Under the pieces are notes generated by a model. That model was not told the DNA's origin and made no database searches. It was given only the letters and a program-made list of their open reading frames with translations. From JBBQZU01 sp041749535 (GTDB taxonomy: Bacteria; Bacteroidota; Bacteroidia; Flavobacteriales_D; Cryomorphaceae): a stretch of DNA of 64,000 nt. Positions within the stretch are counted from its first letter, which is position 1; each line of letters starts with the position of its first letter. Positions 17,684 to 27,944 of the stretch are shown here, piece after piece. A program made the position numbers and the translations under genes. The stretch spans positions 62,001-126,000 of the forward strand of contig JBGTBE010000108.1 of the NCBI GenBank assembly GCA_041749535.1, in the 5' to 3' direction.

Positions 17684-19058
17684 AACCAAATCGGTTTTCT
17701 TCTGCAAAAACTGTGGCTTTGAATCCATAAAATGGCAGGGCAAATGTCCCTCTTGCGGAGAGTGGAATCAATTCGCGGAGGAAACCATCACAACGGGCTC
17801 AAAATCAGGGGCATTCGATCTCAGAAGTGCTTCACTAAGCCGTGAAATGCGTGATTCTCAAATTCCAACTTTGATTAGCGAATTGCCTGAAGCGCCCGTG
17901 GAGCGGTATGCATTGCCCGATTCTGAATTAAACCGATTGCTTGGCGGAGGCATAGTTCCCGGGTCTGTAATACTCATAGCCGGCGAACCAGGGATAGGAA
18001 AATCCACTTTGTTGCTTCAGATGGCCTTGGGTTTCGAAACCGGAAAAGTAATGTTTGTATCAGGAGAGGAAAGCACGGAGCAAATAGCTCAAAGAGCGCG
18101 TAGGTTGGGCATATCAACAAATGACCCATACGTGCTTACAAGCACTGATCCAACCGTAATTATTGCGAGAGCAGAAGAATTGAAACCCGCAATTCTAATT
18201 GTAGATTCTGTCCAAACGCTGATGAGCTCATGGGTGGAAAGTTCAGCAGGATCAATTACACAAATTCGCGAGAGTTCAGGAGTGCTGATCAGATACGCGA
18301 AGCAATCAGGCACGTCAGTTTTCCTTGTTGGACATATTACCAAAGATGGTTCTATAGCAGGCCCGAAAGTGCTAGAACACATGGTTGACACGGTTTCAGT
18401 ATTTGAAGGGGACAGTCAGCACTTCTTCAGAATGTTAAGGTGTACTAAAAATCGATATGGAAGTACCAATGAGTTGGGTATCTACCGCATGGAGAGTGGT
18501 GGTCTAATGCCTGTTGAAAATCCATCTGAATTTTTACTTCCTTCTTTCCATGAGCAATTGAGTGGATCCGCAACAGCGGCAATCATGGAAGGTGCTCGGC
18601 CATTTCTTGTCGAAGTACAGGCCCTTGTAAGCTCAGCAGTATATGGTACTCCACAAAGATCGGCTACAGGATTTGATGTTAAAAGACTGAATATGTTGCT
18701 GGCTGTATTAGAAAAACGTTGTGGTTTCAAACTCGGGGCAAAGGATGTATTCTTAAACATTGCAGGTGGACTCAAAGTGAACGACCCCTCCTTAGACCTG
18801 GCGGTCGTTGCAGCCATTCTTTCATCTTCCGAAGACCTTGGTTTAGCCAGAAATATTGGGTTCGCTGCGGAAGTTGGATTATCGGGCGAAATACGTCCGG
18901 TAACACGGGTAGATCAAAGAATTTCGGAAGCGGGAAAGCTAGGTATAAAGCGATTGTTTGTTTCCTCAGCACAAAAAGATCTAAAACCCACAATGAAGGG
19001 AGTAGAAATCAAAGGTGTGAGCCACGTGCAGCAGTTGCTTCGGGAAATATTCGGTTAA
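17676..19058 (+). CDS. radA: DNA repair protein RadA
   Basis: DnaB-like branch-migration helicase/ATPase acting in recombinational repair. The 460 residues have the N-terminal C4 zinc finger (Cys10, 13, 24, 27), the P-loop GEPGIGKST at 103-111, the RadA-specific KNRYG motif (in CTKNRYGSTNELG) near 260, and a C-terminal Lon-protease-like domain (GGLKVNDPSLDLAVVAAILSS). It is the last gene of the rightward unit from panC, although panC may be separately transcribed. Confidence 0.97.
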   Translation: MAKTKSVFFCKNCGFESIKWQGKCPSCGEWNQFAEETITTGSKSGAFDLRSASLSREMRDSQIPTLISELPEAPVERYALPDSELNRLLGGGIVPGSVILIAGEPGIGKSTLLLQMALGFETGKVMFVSGEESTEQIAQRARRLGISTNDPYVLTSTDPTVIIARAEELKPAILIVDSVQTLMSSWVESSAGSITQIRESSGVLIRYAKQSGTSVFLVGHITKDGSIAGPKVLEHMVDTVSVFEGDSQHFFRMLRCTKNRYGSTNELGIYRMESGGLMPVENPSEFLLPSFHEQLSGSATAAIMEGARPFLVEVQALVSSAVYGTPQRSATGFDVKRLNMLLAVLEKRCGFKLGAKDVFLNIAGGLKVNDPSLDLAVVAAILSSSEDLGLARNIGFAAEVGLSGEIRPVTRVDQRISEAGKLGIKRLFVSSAQKDLKPTMKGVEIKGVSHVQQLLREIFG

Positions 19059-19074
19059 GCATCACTCTTAAATG

Positions 19075-20055
19075 CTACTCTTCCCTATCTAACATTTCCA
19101 TAAGATCATCAAGACTTGGTGTAAGGATTACCTCAATACGTCTGTTCTTGGCTTTGTTTGCCGGATCTACTGGTTGATACTGACTGAGACCCGCAGCGGT
19201 CAGTATGGAAGGGTCAATTTCAGAATTTTCAACCATAATACTTACTACTGATGTAGCTCTCAATGCACTCAAATCCCAATTGTTTCTAGGATAACTCGTC
19301 CTGCTGAAAGAATCTGTATCAGTATGACCTTCAACCATTATACGTAGATCGGTTTGTCCTTGTATCGCTCGTGCAAGGTCAATGATTGCCTTTTTCCCAT
19401 TGGGGTCTACTTCTGTACTCCCAGTTGCAAATAACAATTTTGCTTCCATACTCACGTATACTTTTCCATTGCGATACTCCACAGTCAGTCCTTTTCCTTC
19501 AAATCCCATGAGCGCATCGCTCACACTCTTTCTCAATGCGAACATGGCAGAGTCTTTCTCGTTCATCTTTGCCCGAAGCTCCTGTAACTTGGATTCACGT
19601 TCAGCAAGTTCCAATTCTTTGGCGTTCAATGCTTCTTCGAGATTGTTGAGCGCATCCTCCTTTGCGATAAGTGAAATTCGGACCTCTTCAAGTTCCCCCA
19701 TCAATTTCTGCTTATCAGCTTCTGAGCCTTCACGCAGCATGGTTGATTTGTTGAGTAATTCATCATTGAGTGAATTGATCTTATCATATTGTTTTCGCAA
19801 AATCCGAAGTGAACTGCCCATTACAGAAGTATCTGATGCAAGCGCATCGGCTCTGCGCTCCAGAAGATCATAGCCTGATTTAAACTCTTTGTATTCCGTT
19901 TGCATCTTCTCCGCTTCAGCTCTTAGTTGCTTATTTTCTTCCTCGCACGCTAGCTGCCTCGCCTGCGTTTGCTGGAATTTTTGATGTGGAACGCATGAAG
20001 CTATAATGCCCCCGGCCAATACAATTGAAAAAAATACCCTTAAATTGTAGATCAT
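19075..20055 (-). CDS. OmpA-family peptidoglycan-binding lipoprotein with coiled coil
   Basis: Start placed at the ATG at 20055: it gives MIYNLRVFFSIVLAGGIIASC, a lipoprotein signal with lipobox, while upstream codons of the open frame (to 20136) precede it without meaning. The mature protein has a long coiled coil rich in Glu/Leu/Lys (about residues 30-190), then a C-terminal OmpA domain with GHTDTDSF, NWDLSALRA and NRRIEVIL, the diaminopimelate-binding signature region. It should tether the outer membrane to peptidoglycan. It is divergent from the 233-residue unknown gene. Confidence 0.9.
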   Translation of the reverse strand: MIYNLRVFFSIVLAGGIIASCVPHQKFQQTQARQLACEEENKQLRAEAEKMQTEYKEFKSGYDLLERRADALASDTSVMGSSLRILRKQYDKINSLNDELLNKSTMLREGSEADKQKLMGELEEVRISLIAKEDALNNLEEALNAKELELAERESKLQELRAKMNEKDSAMFALRKSVSDALMGFEGKGLTVEYRNGKVYVSMEAKLLFATGSTEVDPNGKKAIIDLARAIQGQTDLRIMVEGHTDTDSFSRTSYPRNNWDLSALRATSVVSIMVENSEIDPSILTAAGLSQYQPVDPANKAKNRRIEVILTPSLDDLMEMLDREE

Positions 20056-20152
20056 AATTAGTTGGAATGGTAATATGTCGCGCAAAATTGGTTCCTTTTT
20101 TAAGTAAAATTGACCTTCGAAACTATTTTTTAACAAAATAGGTAAAATTAGT

Positions 20153-20854
20153 ATGGTAACCCTGAGTGATTCTTGGTACGCAGAGCCTCTTTTTGACTAC
20201 GAATATAAATCGTATCAACTATTGGCTTATTCTCAAAACATTATCAAGAACTTCACAGATAGAAAGTTTTATCCATATCTCAATGAGTTGAACAGGCATC
20301 TCGCACGAATTCAAAGTTTTAATATTAGAAAGTTTGAGATCGAAGAGTCTCTGCGAAGAGAGATCAAAGAAATAGACCATTTACGTGCGAATATAATTCG
20401 AGAACCGATAAAGGACAACTCTGGATTGATGTCCGAAATTATAGAGATACTTCGCTTCGCAGAAAGAGAACTTTCTGCTGCATATGAAACTGGCAGACAG
20501 GAACTCGCCAGCACACAGCAGGAAATACAGATACGTCCAATTGGCATAGTGATGTCACACTACCGAAATGGATATTTGCTATTCAAAAGGTCACTGAACA
20601 CACGTATATACTCCTACAATGTTAGATACATTCACCGTCCTGCTGCAGATGAATCGTATAAAGATGTGGTGACAACTTTTCTAGAAGAAGTTCAGACAGG
20701 AACTTTTACCAACTACGGTGAATTGAAATGGAATCTAATCCGCAAGAGCTCATCTGCTTGCAATGCTTATCTGGTGGAAACCAATATTGAGTTGCCTCAA
20801 TTTGAAACGCTGTTGCCCCTGGCAAAACAGCACGTCATAGCGCAGGTCATCTAA
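20153..20854 (+). CDS. unknown soluble protein
   Basis: A 233-residue protein without signal peptide or membrane segment, mostly helical by composition. The middle (about 45-125) is rich in Arg/Glu/Leu with repeated RREIKEIDHLR-type patterns, suggesting a helical hairpin. The C-terminus (LPQFETLLPLAKQHVIAQVI) looks like another amphipathic helix. No family was recognised. Codon use and intact length look like a real gene. Its end overlaps the convergent solute-binding lipoprotein gene by 4 bp. Confidence 0.7.
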   Translation: MVTLSDSWYAEPLFDYEYKSYQLLAYSQNIIKNFTDRKFYPYLNELNRHLARIQSFNIRKFEIEESLRREIKEIDHLRANIIREPIKDNSGLMSEIIEILRFAERELSAAYETGRQELASTQQEIQIRPIGIVMSHYRNGYLLFKRSLNTRIYSYNVRYIHRPAADESYKDVVTTFLEEVQTGTFTNYGELKWNLIRKSSSACNAYLVETNIELPQFETLLPLAKQHVIAQVI

Positions 20855-22623
20855 GGTTTCGTCGCACCTGATTGAAGATACACTTCTGATACATTCAGCT
20901 CTCCCATGGTACCAACTTGCAGGTTCTTAACCCGATTGGATGCTAACCACACCCATTTCTCGTGGTAGAGTGGAATCACTACTGCGCGACTTATAATTTC
21001 TGCATCGGCGCTAAGCATGAGTTCTCTTCTTTTTTTGGCGTTGGTCTCTCTGATTCCTTCTTCAAAGAATTCATCAAATCTTTGGTCATTAAACCTCACC
21101 GTATTCAGGTATGAGGCTCTTACAGAATCATCTGGTACCAGCTTACCGTGGAAGAGTTTTAGGAAATTCTCAAAATCGGGATAATCGGCAATCCAACCAT
21201 CCCTCCAAAATCCAACATTCCCTGCTTCAATACTGTCGTAGTGCTTATCCCTAGGAAGCACCGCAAGTTCTATAGTCAAGTTTAAATTCTCAGCGAGCAT
21301 GTGCTGTATTGCTTCGGCTACTTTTAGAGCTGTGGCATTTGCATCGTTGAGCTGGAGCGTGACTACTGGAAAATCTTTTCCACCTGGATAGCCTGCTTCA
21401 GCAATAAGTGCTCTCGCTTTCTCTGGATCGAAATTAAATCCTTGAACAGTATCAATGCCATACCCAGGCAAAGTAGGCGGAACGAATCCACTGGTAGCAG
21501 GTATTCCATAGCCCCTGAGCAAGGTGTCTACTAAGAATTGCCGATCAATGGCATAATTAAAAGCCTTTCGCACAAGCTCACTGCTGTAGGTGGTATTTCG
21601 GTGTTGAAATCCGTAATATTCAGTACGTAATCCCGGAGCTGTTAGAATTCTATACATTGAACTGCCATGATTTTTATCCATCGATCCGCTCAGTACTTCT
21701 ATCTGATCGAATGGAACACTAAGCAGCAGATCAAGGTTTCCATTGTTGAATTCTGAAATCTCACTCTGCCCACTTTGAACAAAATTGCATCTGATTGCAT
21801 CGAGGTATGGAAGGGCATTTCCATTAGAATCTTGCTTCCAATAGGACCTATTCTTCTCTAGAATGAACACATCATTCATTTTGATAGTTCGCGCTCGAAA
21901 AGGTCCTGTTCCTATACTCCAATTATTGATGTCATCACCATAGGAGTACAGCTCTTTAGGGAATATCCAACAACAAGGATGGGTGAGAATAGTGAGAAAA
22001 GTTGGGTTGGCGTACTCTAGCTCTATTTCAAGTACATAATCAGAAATCACCCTGATTCCATGTGGTTTGGGTGCCCCTTGATTTCCTTTCTCAACAGCAT
22101 CGTAATAGGACCTGCCTCCGGCAATAATATCTACAACAAATGCGTACAACTGGTTGTGCTCTGCTGGCTCGCAAAGTTTTTCGAAGCAGAAGGCAATGTC
22201 CTGGGCTTTAACCAACCGTCCTTTGCCCGACGGAAACACTTTGTCATCATGAAATAACACATCTTCCCTAAGTACAAATCTGTATACCTTTCCATCGGGG
22301 CTTATGGTATAGCTGCTCGCAATGGCGGGTTTGATGGAGTTGGTTGATCTTTCGAGAAACACAAGACCCTCGTATACCTGGTTCATTATTGTAAATGCTG
22401 AAGCATCAACCACATTGTGGGGGAATATGCTTCTTATCTCATCAGAAATATTGATCCGAAGCACCCCTCCGTATATTTTTCCATCTTCTGTTACGCGGAT
22501 CGGGGGCCTTGTAGGCTCTTTGCTTCCCGTACAGGAAACCAACCCCAATAGAAAGATTACAACGACGGGTGTAAACCAAATACCCGTCAACATCAGTCGA
22601 TTCAATATACTTCTGTTACCCAT
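20851..22623 (-). CDS. family 5 solute-binding lipoprotein (oligopeptide/nickel type)
   Basis: Captures peptides or similar ligands for an ABC importer. The start at 22623 (ATG overlapping the exonuclease stop as ATGGGTAA) gives a basic N-terminus, hydrophobic segment and lipobox LVSC; the open frame upstream to 22665 would lie inside the exonuclease gene. The mature part shows GGVLRINI, the family 5 pattern RFVLREDVLFHDDKVFPSGKGR, VRKAFNYAIDRQFLV and a C-terminal IPLYHEKW. No permease or ATPase gene is adjacent, so it is an orphan binding protein or works with a distant transporter. Confidence 0.88.
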   Translation of the reverse strand: MGNRSILNRLMLTGIWFTPVVVIFLLGLVSCTGSKEPTRPPIRVTEDGKIYGGVLRINISDEIRSIFPHNVVDASAFTIMNQVYEGLVFLERSTNSIKPAIASSYTISPDGKVYRFVLREDVLFHDDKVFPSGKGRLVKAQDIAFCFEKLCEPAEHNQLYAFVVDIIAGGRSYYDAVEKGNQGAPKPHGIRVISDYVLEIELEYANPTFLTILTHPCCWIFPKELYSYGDDINNWSIGTGPFRARTIKMNDVFILEKNRSYWKQDSNGNALPYLDAIRCNFVQSGQSEISEFNNGNLDLLLSVPFDQIEVLSGSMDKNHGSSMYRILTAPGLRTEYYGFQHRNTTYSSELVRKAFNYAIDRQFLVDTLLRGYGIPATSGFVPPTLPGYGIDTVQGFNFDPEKARALIAEAGYPGGKDFPVVTLQLNDANATALKVAEAIQHMLAENLNLTIELAVLPRDKHYDSIEAGNVGFWRDGWIADYPDFENFLKLFHGKLVPDDSVRASYLNTVRFNDQRFDEFFEEGIRETNAKKRRELMLSADAEIISRAVVIPLYHEKWVWLASNRVKNLQVGTMGELNVSEVYLQSGATKP

Positions 22624-23386
22624 TAATTTCCAATAAAATGGGGCAATGGTCACTGTGATACACATCCGAAAGAATTCGAGCGTTCAGCATTTGCTTCTCA
22701 AGCATTTTTGATACCATATGATAGTCTATCCTCCATCCTAAATTTCTTGCTCTCGCGCCCGATCTGTCTGTCCACCATGTATACATACCCGGGTCAGCGT
22801 GAAAGTACCTGAATGAATCCAACATGCCAAGGTCTATAAAATTCGTGAGCCAATCACGCTCTTCTGGTAAAAATCCACTTGAATTTTTGTTGGCTACCGG
22901 GTTGTGAATATCTATCGCTTTATGGCAAATATTGTAATCGCCAGAAATTATGGTTCGCTTACGCTCCGACAATAAGTTGGTTGTATATTGATAAAATTCA
23001 CTTAAAAACTCCATTTTGAAGGATTGTCTTTCTCCACCTGTGGTGCCGGATGGTATGTAGGAGGAGACCACAGTGAGATCGCCAAAGTCGGCCCTGAGTA
23101 CTCTTCCTTCCCTGTCATACCTGCTATTTCCACATCCTTCAACGACTTTGTCAGGAACCTGTTTAGAGAAGATAGCTACCCCTGAATAACCAAGCTTCTC
23201 AGCACTATGCAAGTAGGTGTGATAACCTAACTTATGAAAATCTGCCAGGTTAAGTTGTTCGGGTGTTGCTTTGGTCTCTTGTAATAGAAGTATGTCTGGA
23301 TTCTCCTCTGAGAGCCATTGAACAAAATTCTTTTTTAGGGCGGCCCTGAGACCGTTCACATTATAGGATATAATTTTACGGGACAA
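22616..23386 (-). CDS. xth: exodeoxyribonuclease III
   Basis: AP endonuclease and 3'-5' exonuclease of base-excision repair. The 256 residues contain KIISYNVNGLRAALKK, LLLQETKA (metal-binding Glu), SGDYNICH and the C-terminal YHSDHCPILLEI (catalytic Asp-His). The only suitable start is a TTG at 23386, since the family begins close to KIISYN. It overlaps the downstream solute-binding lipoprotein gene by 8 bp. Confidence 0.94.
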   Translation of the reverse strand: MSRKIISYNVNGLRAALKKNFVQWLSEENPDILLLQETKATPEQLNLADFHKLGYHTYLHSAEKLGYSGVAIFSKQVPDKVVEGCGNSRYDREGRVLRADFGDLTVVSSYIPSGTTGGERQSFKMEFLSEFYQYTTNLLSERKRTIISGDYNICHKAIDIHNPVANKNSSGFLPEERDWLTNFIDLGMLDSFRYFHADPGMYTWWTDRSGARARNLGWRIDYHMVSKMLEKQMLNARILSDVYHSDHCPILLEING

Positions 23387-23437
23387 AATTCGTATTGTTA
23401 ATTTTCAGCTCTTCAACCAATGTGATTTGCACCGGGA

Positions 23438-23445
23438 CAAAAGTA
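23438..23445 (-). promoter_or_regulatory. putative -7 box (TACTTTTG) for xth
   Basis: On the minus strand, TACTTTTG matches TAnnTTTG; the start codon lies 51 nt further, giving a leader of about 45 nt. Confidence 0.4.
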
Positions 23446-23465
23446 TAAGAATCCAAAGATTACCC

Positions 23466-26400
23466 ATGTCAATCCTTCCACTGGGTTGGAAATCCTTGCT
23501 ATCTGGTGTATTGTTGGCTTTCCTCTTGGTGCCATTTACCAGCTCTGCTCAATTCTGGAGCAACCAAAGATCATCACTCATTCTGCCATCCAATAATTCA
23601 GTAAAGTTAGATAGCATGAGCATTGTTCCGGGTTCCTTGAGTATACAAAAACTCACTGGCGAACCAGTAGATACAAGCTATTTCAGTATAGACTATGCAA
23701 CATCAATGCTTCAATGGACAGGTCCTTCGGAGCCAGACTCCCTCTATGTTTCATACAGGGTTTTTTCACTAGATTTTACACGTAGTTATAGCAGAAGGAG
23801 TACCGACATTATACAACCTGAAGATGTTTATAAGGTGACTCCGCTGCTCTACCGGAATGAAATGATAGAAGAATCCATTTTCGGAAGTACCGACCTTAGT
23901 AAAACAGGAAGTATATCAAGAGGTGTGGGGTTTGGTAACAACCAAAACCTTACGGTAAATAGCACCTTGAGCCTTCAGCTTAGTGGCAAACTAAATGAGC
24001 GGATCAGCATTCTGGCTTCTATTACCGACGATAATATCCCCATTCAGCCAGATGGGAATACTGCTCAGCTGCAAGAGTTTGACCAGGTATACATACAGCT
24101 CTTTGACGAGGAGTCAAAACTCGTAGCCGGTGATTTTTTTATTCAGCGACCTACAGGTTACTTCACAACGTACTATAAAAGGGCTCAAGGCGCCTTGTTC
24201 AGCACCCGAAAGCCAATAGGTGTTGGGGCAACTAAATTCTTTACTGAAACGAGCGCCGCAGTATCAAGAGGTAAGTTCGCCCGAAACGTAATTCAAGGTC
24301 AGGAAGGCAATCAAGGCCCTTATAGGTTGAGAGGGAATAGCAATGAATTTTTCATCATTGTTCTTGCTGGCACAGAAAGGGTATTTATTGATGGAAGAGA
24401 AATGGCACGTGGCCAAGAAAACGACTACATAATAGACTACAACACTGCCGAGATCATCTTTACCGCAAGGCAGCTCATCACAAAGGACAAACGCATAGCC
24501 ATAGAATTCCAGTACACCGATGCGAACTATGCCAGAAGCATGGTTCAAACATCAACTGGACTAGAATCTGACAGGTACAAGGTGTATGTAAATTTCTTTT
24601 CAGAGCAGGATTCAAAAAACCAACCACTGCAGCAGGACCTTTCAGATAGTGATCGGGCTGCACTTTCACTTGCTGGCAATGATACGGAACAGGCCGTGGT
24701 TCCTTCATTTGAGCAAATTGCAGAATTCAATAACGATCAGGTATTGTACAATTTGGTTGACAGCTTGGGATATGATTCCGTATTTGTGAGAGCATTGGGG
24801 GCAGGTGCGGCAGTATTTCAAGTTACTTTTAGTGAGGTAAACACAGGGAATGCCGACTATGTACAGGATGGATTTGATGCAACTGGCAGAATATTCCGCT
24901 GGGTAGCACCAGATACAATCGCAGGAACTCTTGTGCACAACGGAACGCATCTGCCCGTGCGGCAACTCATTGCGCCTCAGAGAAATCAAATATTGATGGC
25001 TGGTGGAAGCTATAAAATCACAAAAAACACCACCGCAGAAGGAGAGATCGGATTTAGCAACAGCGATCAAAACACATTCTCAGACATTGGTAATGAAGAA
25101 AACCTTGCCTATGCATTTATGGCACACCTCAAACACGATCAGATGCTGAGCAATAAGCCAAAGCCCATGATGCTTAGCGCAAGCGCTATGATTGAAGCCA
25201 TCGGTGATAAATTTTCTCCTATTGAACCTTATCGTTCTGTGGAGTTCAATAGAGATTGGAATTTGCCTGCGGGTTTGCTAGATCGGAGGCAAGAAATACT
25301 GACGGCGGGACTGGGTCTGAAAAAGGAAAAATTACTCAACCTTCAATACAGCATCAACACCTTTAATGCTGGCAAAAGTCAATATGAAGCCATAAAGAAC
25401 ATCCTAAATGCCGATGCAGCTTATCAAGGTTTTGATATTTGGTTTCGCGGAAGCGCCTTACAGACCAAGGGCGTAGAGAAAACAAGATTTGTGAGGCACA
25501 AATCAAAGTTGGAGAAGTCAGTAATATTTACAAAAATCGGATTTGAAGATGAGCGCGAGGACAATTCACGGTTCATTCCAGGAACAGATTCGCTCACGTC
25601 CAGCTCCTATAGATTCTATGATTGGCAGTTCTACTTTAAAAATGTAGATACGTCGGCTGTAGAGTACAAAGTATTTTACAGAGAACGAACTGACTATAAT
25701 GCATTCATGAACGAGGTGGGAGAAAGTACGCATGCATCAAACTATGGAGCTGAGTTGGGTCTGCTTCAAAATCCAAATAGCCAACTTCGCGCCTCCCTGA
25801 CCAACCGCATACTTACCATTACAAATCCTGAACTCACCACCCAAGCTCCGGAGAGAACATTGCTATCCAGGTTAGACTACAATTTACGGCTTGCCAGGAA
25901 CAGCATCGTACTGGGTACCTTTTACGAACTCGGGTCTGGCTTAGAGCGTCGACAGGAATTTGTATATCTATTCGACCCAACCGGACAGGGTCCATACACT
26001 TGGATTGACTACAATGGAGATGGTATAAAGGACCTAAATGAATTCGAACTTGCGCGTCCTGAAGATGGGGAGCGGTATCTAAAACTTTCAACACCAACAG
26101 ACACTTACGAACGGGCGTACAGCAATCAATTCTCACAAACAGTAAACCTACAACCCCAGGGTAGTTGGTCTGACAAAACTGGCCTTCTGCACGCGTTGTC
26201 CAAATTTAGCTATCAGGGAGCGTACAGGATTCAACGACGTACCAGGCTCGAGGATGGGGTTGATCGATATAATCCATTCGTTCAAACCCTTTCAGACAGC
26301 ACATTGATTTCGCAATCTTCAAGTTGGAGAAATACGCTGTTCTTCAACCGTACATCCAGCAAGTATGGCGTTGACTATACCTATAGCAATCAGTTCAACA

Positions 26401-26960
26401 AAAGTCCGCTTACCACAGGCTTTGAAGGTAGGTCTTCGCTATCAAATGCCCTTAGGATCCGTTACAACATCAATGCAACGTACTCCGTTCTTCTTGAGAA
26501 TGAACTCGGTGAGCAGCGGAGCAATTCCGACTTTATTGAAGGAAGGGATTACGAAATTGGTTACTACTCGTTCAAACAAACTTTTTCTTATCAACCTGGC
26601 ACTGCTTTTAGGTTAAGCCTCACGGGAAATTACACTGAGAAGGAGAACGTTGAAATTTACGGTGGCGAAGAGGCGAAAATCCTTGATTTTGGATTGGATG
26701 GAAGGTTGAATAAATTAGAGTCGGGAACCATCTTTATTCAGCTCAACCTCATCAACATTAACTACAATGGTGATGGCAATAACAGCCTTGCCTACGAAAT
26801 GCTGAATGGATTACAGAATGGCCAAAACTTCACCTGGGGAGCGGGCATTCAAAGAACCCTAGGTAATAATTTACAGCTCAATCTCGGTTACAATGGCCGT
26901 AAATCTGAGGATACTAAATCTATCCACACAGGCAATGTTCAGGTAAGGGCCTTCTTCTAA
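23466..26960 (+). CDS. large outer-membrane beta-barrel candidate
   Basis: A 1164-residue exported protein. I start it at the ATG at 23466; a TTG 39 bp upstream is in frame but lies in the divergent promoter region. The signal peptide ends near SSA-Q (LLAFLLVPFTSSAQ). The N-terminal third has a globular region with SIFGSTDLSKTGSISRGV and FDQVYIQLFDEESKLVAGDFF, and the last 600 residues show alternating aromatic/polar strands typical of barrels, ending in FF. A calcium-binding-like YNGDGIKDLNEFE lies near residue 865. It has no TonB box, plug domain or sorting tail. The substrate is unknown; cell-surface translocation proteins of this phylum are a distant possibility. Confidence 0.75.
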   Translation: MSILPLGWKSLLSGVLLAFLLVPFTSSAQFWSNQRSSLILPSNNSVKLDSMSIVPGSLSIQKLTGEPVDTSYFSIDYATSMLQWTGPSEPDSLYVSYRVFSLDFTRSYSRRSTDIIQPEDVYKVTPLLYRNEMIEESIFGSTDLSKTGSISRGVGFGNNQNLTVNSTLSLQLSGKLNERISILASITDDNIPIQPDGNTAQLQEFDQVYIQLFDEESKLVAGDFFIQRPTGYFTTYYKRAQGALFSTRKPIGVGATKFFTETSAAVSRGKFARNVIQGQEGNQGPYRLRGNSNEFFIIVLAGTERVFIDGREMARGQENDYIIDYNTAEIIFTARQLITKDKRIAIEFQYTDANYARSMVQTSTGLESDRYKVYVNFFSEQDSKNQPLQQDLSDSDRAALSLAGNDTEQAVVPSFEQIAEFNNDQVLYNLVDSLGYDSVFVRALGAGAAVFQVTFSEVNTGNADYVQDGFDATGRIFRWVAPDTIAGTLVHNGTHLPVRQLIAPQRNQILMAGGSYKITKNTTAEGEIGFSNSDQNTFSDIGNEENLAYAFMAHLKHDQMLSNKPKPMMLSASAMIEAIGDKFSPIEPYRSVEFNRDWNLPAGLLDRRQEILTAGLGLKKEKLLNLQYSINTFNAGKSQYEAIKNILNADAAYQGFDIWFRGSALQTKGVEKTRFVRHKSKLEKSVIFTKIGFEDEREDNSRFIPGTDSLTSSSYRFYDWQFYFKNVDTSAVEYKVFYRERTDYNAFMNEVGESTHASNYGAELGLLQNPNSQLRASLTNRILTITNPELTTQAPERTLLSRLDYNLRLARNSIVLGTFYELGSGLERRQEFVYLFDPTGQGPYTWIDYNGDGIKDLNEFELARPEDGERYLKLSTPTDTYERAYSNQFSQTVNLQPQGSWSDKTGLLHALSKFSYQGAYRIQRRTRLEDGVDRYNPFVQTLSDSTLISQSSSWRNTLFFNRTSSKYGVDYTYSNQFNKSPLTTGFEGRSSLSNALRIRYNINATYSVLLENELGEQRSNSDFIEGRDYEIGYYSFKQTFSYQPGTAFRLSLTGNYTEKENVEIYGGEEAKILDFGLDGRLNKLESGTIFIQLNLININYNGDGNNSLAYEMLNGLQNGQNFTWGAGIQRTLGNNLQLNLGYNGRKSEDTKSIHTGNVQVRAFF

Positions 26961-27866
26961 TTATTTCAGGTCCAGATCGCTTTTGCCGATAAGCGCACCG
27001 CTCTCGTACAACTCCACAATATACTTACCTGTGGACATTTCAGAAGATACGTTGTAGAAAATGCAGACATCTGATGACTCATTCTGGTAGTCAATTACTC
27101 TTTTTGCACTGTACTTTCCACTTACTCCATTGAAATCAAACCTACCATCCTCTTCGGCGGGAGCATCCAAAACCACACCATCCGGAGAAATGATTCTTAG
27201 ATAAAGGGTTTTCTTACCGCTTGGCGTAATTTTATTTGGCATTAGCTGGGTACAGGTTCGGATCATTTCCGCTTTATCAGCCCTATTTACTTCTAATTGC
27301 TTGCCATTGCTGCGAACCCTCACTGCTACCGAACTGGTATTCTGGGCTTGGAGTACCGATCCAGTGGCCACTATGGTTTCAAGATCCTTCTTTGAAGACT
27401 CCAACTCCTGGGTGCGCGACTTGGCACTGGAGAGCTCTTCTACAAGGTACATGTTGTCCTTCTTGAGGTCTAAATTTAACGTGTTCAGTGAATCTATCGT
27501 TACCACATATCCTTTCATGATTTCACGAAGAGACTTGGCTTCCTTCTTCAGCTTCGAAATTATATATGCATCATCCTTGTGCTTTTCAATTTGCTTAAGC
27601 ATATCGCGTATCTGGTCTCTCTGCGCCAACAATTCTGCATTGATCTGATCATTTTGAACGGTAAGTGTATCATACTGAATAAGCATATCCTGCAAATCAC
27701 TCTTCAACTGCAGCTGCTCAAGCTCAAGGTTGGATATCATCTCAGTCTTCTCAACTACTATGTTCTCCTTGGTGATGTAGAGCACAGCAAAAACGATGGT
27801 TAGAATTGCAAGAATAGCTATTGCTATTTTGTACCTGTTGTTGGAAGGATTAGGGTTGTTGCTCAT
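26961..27866 (-). CDS. membrane-anchored coiled-coil protein of unknown function
   Basis: A 301-residue protein with a short polar N-terminus, one membrane helix (residues 14-31, IAIAILAILTIVFAVLYI), a coiled coil over about 40-170 (ELEQLQLKSDLQDML, AKSLREIMKGY, SSAKSRTQELESSKKDLE), and a compact C-terminal domain (about 180-301) that reads as a beta-sandwich. The layout suggests an inner-membrane protein with a periplasmic stalk and head. No named family was recognised. Its stop codon abuts the stop of the convergent barrel gene. It is divergent from comF with a 78-bp gap. Confidence 0.75.
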   Translation of the reverse strand: MSNNPNPSNNRYKIAIAILAILTIVFAVLYITKENIVVEKTEMISNLELEQLQLKSDLQDMLIQYDTLTVQNDQINAELLAQRDQIRDMLKQIEKHKDDAYIISKLKKEAKSLREIMKGYVVTIDSLNTLNLDLKKDNMYLVEELSSAKSRTQELESSKKDLETIVATGSVLQAQNTSSVAVRVRSNGKQLEVNRADKAEMIRTCTQLMPNKITPSGKKTLYLRIISPDGVVLDAPAEEDGRFDFNGVSGKYSAKRVIDYQNESSDVCIFYNVSSEMSTGKYIVELYESGALIGKSDLDLK

Positions 27867-27944
27867 GAGGGTGATTATTGCAGTTTTAGAACTTGTTATT
27901 TAATGTTAAAACTCTACCTTTAAGCGTTTTATCGACTTTCGGCA

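Noticed and set aside
19382..19873. 163-codon open frame antisense to the OmpA-like gene
   Set aside because: Ser-rich, low-complexity reading of the complementary strand of a coiled-coil gene; no family sequence and no own promoter.
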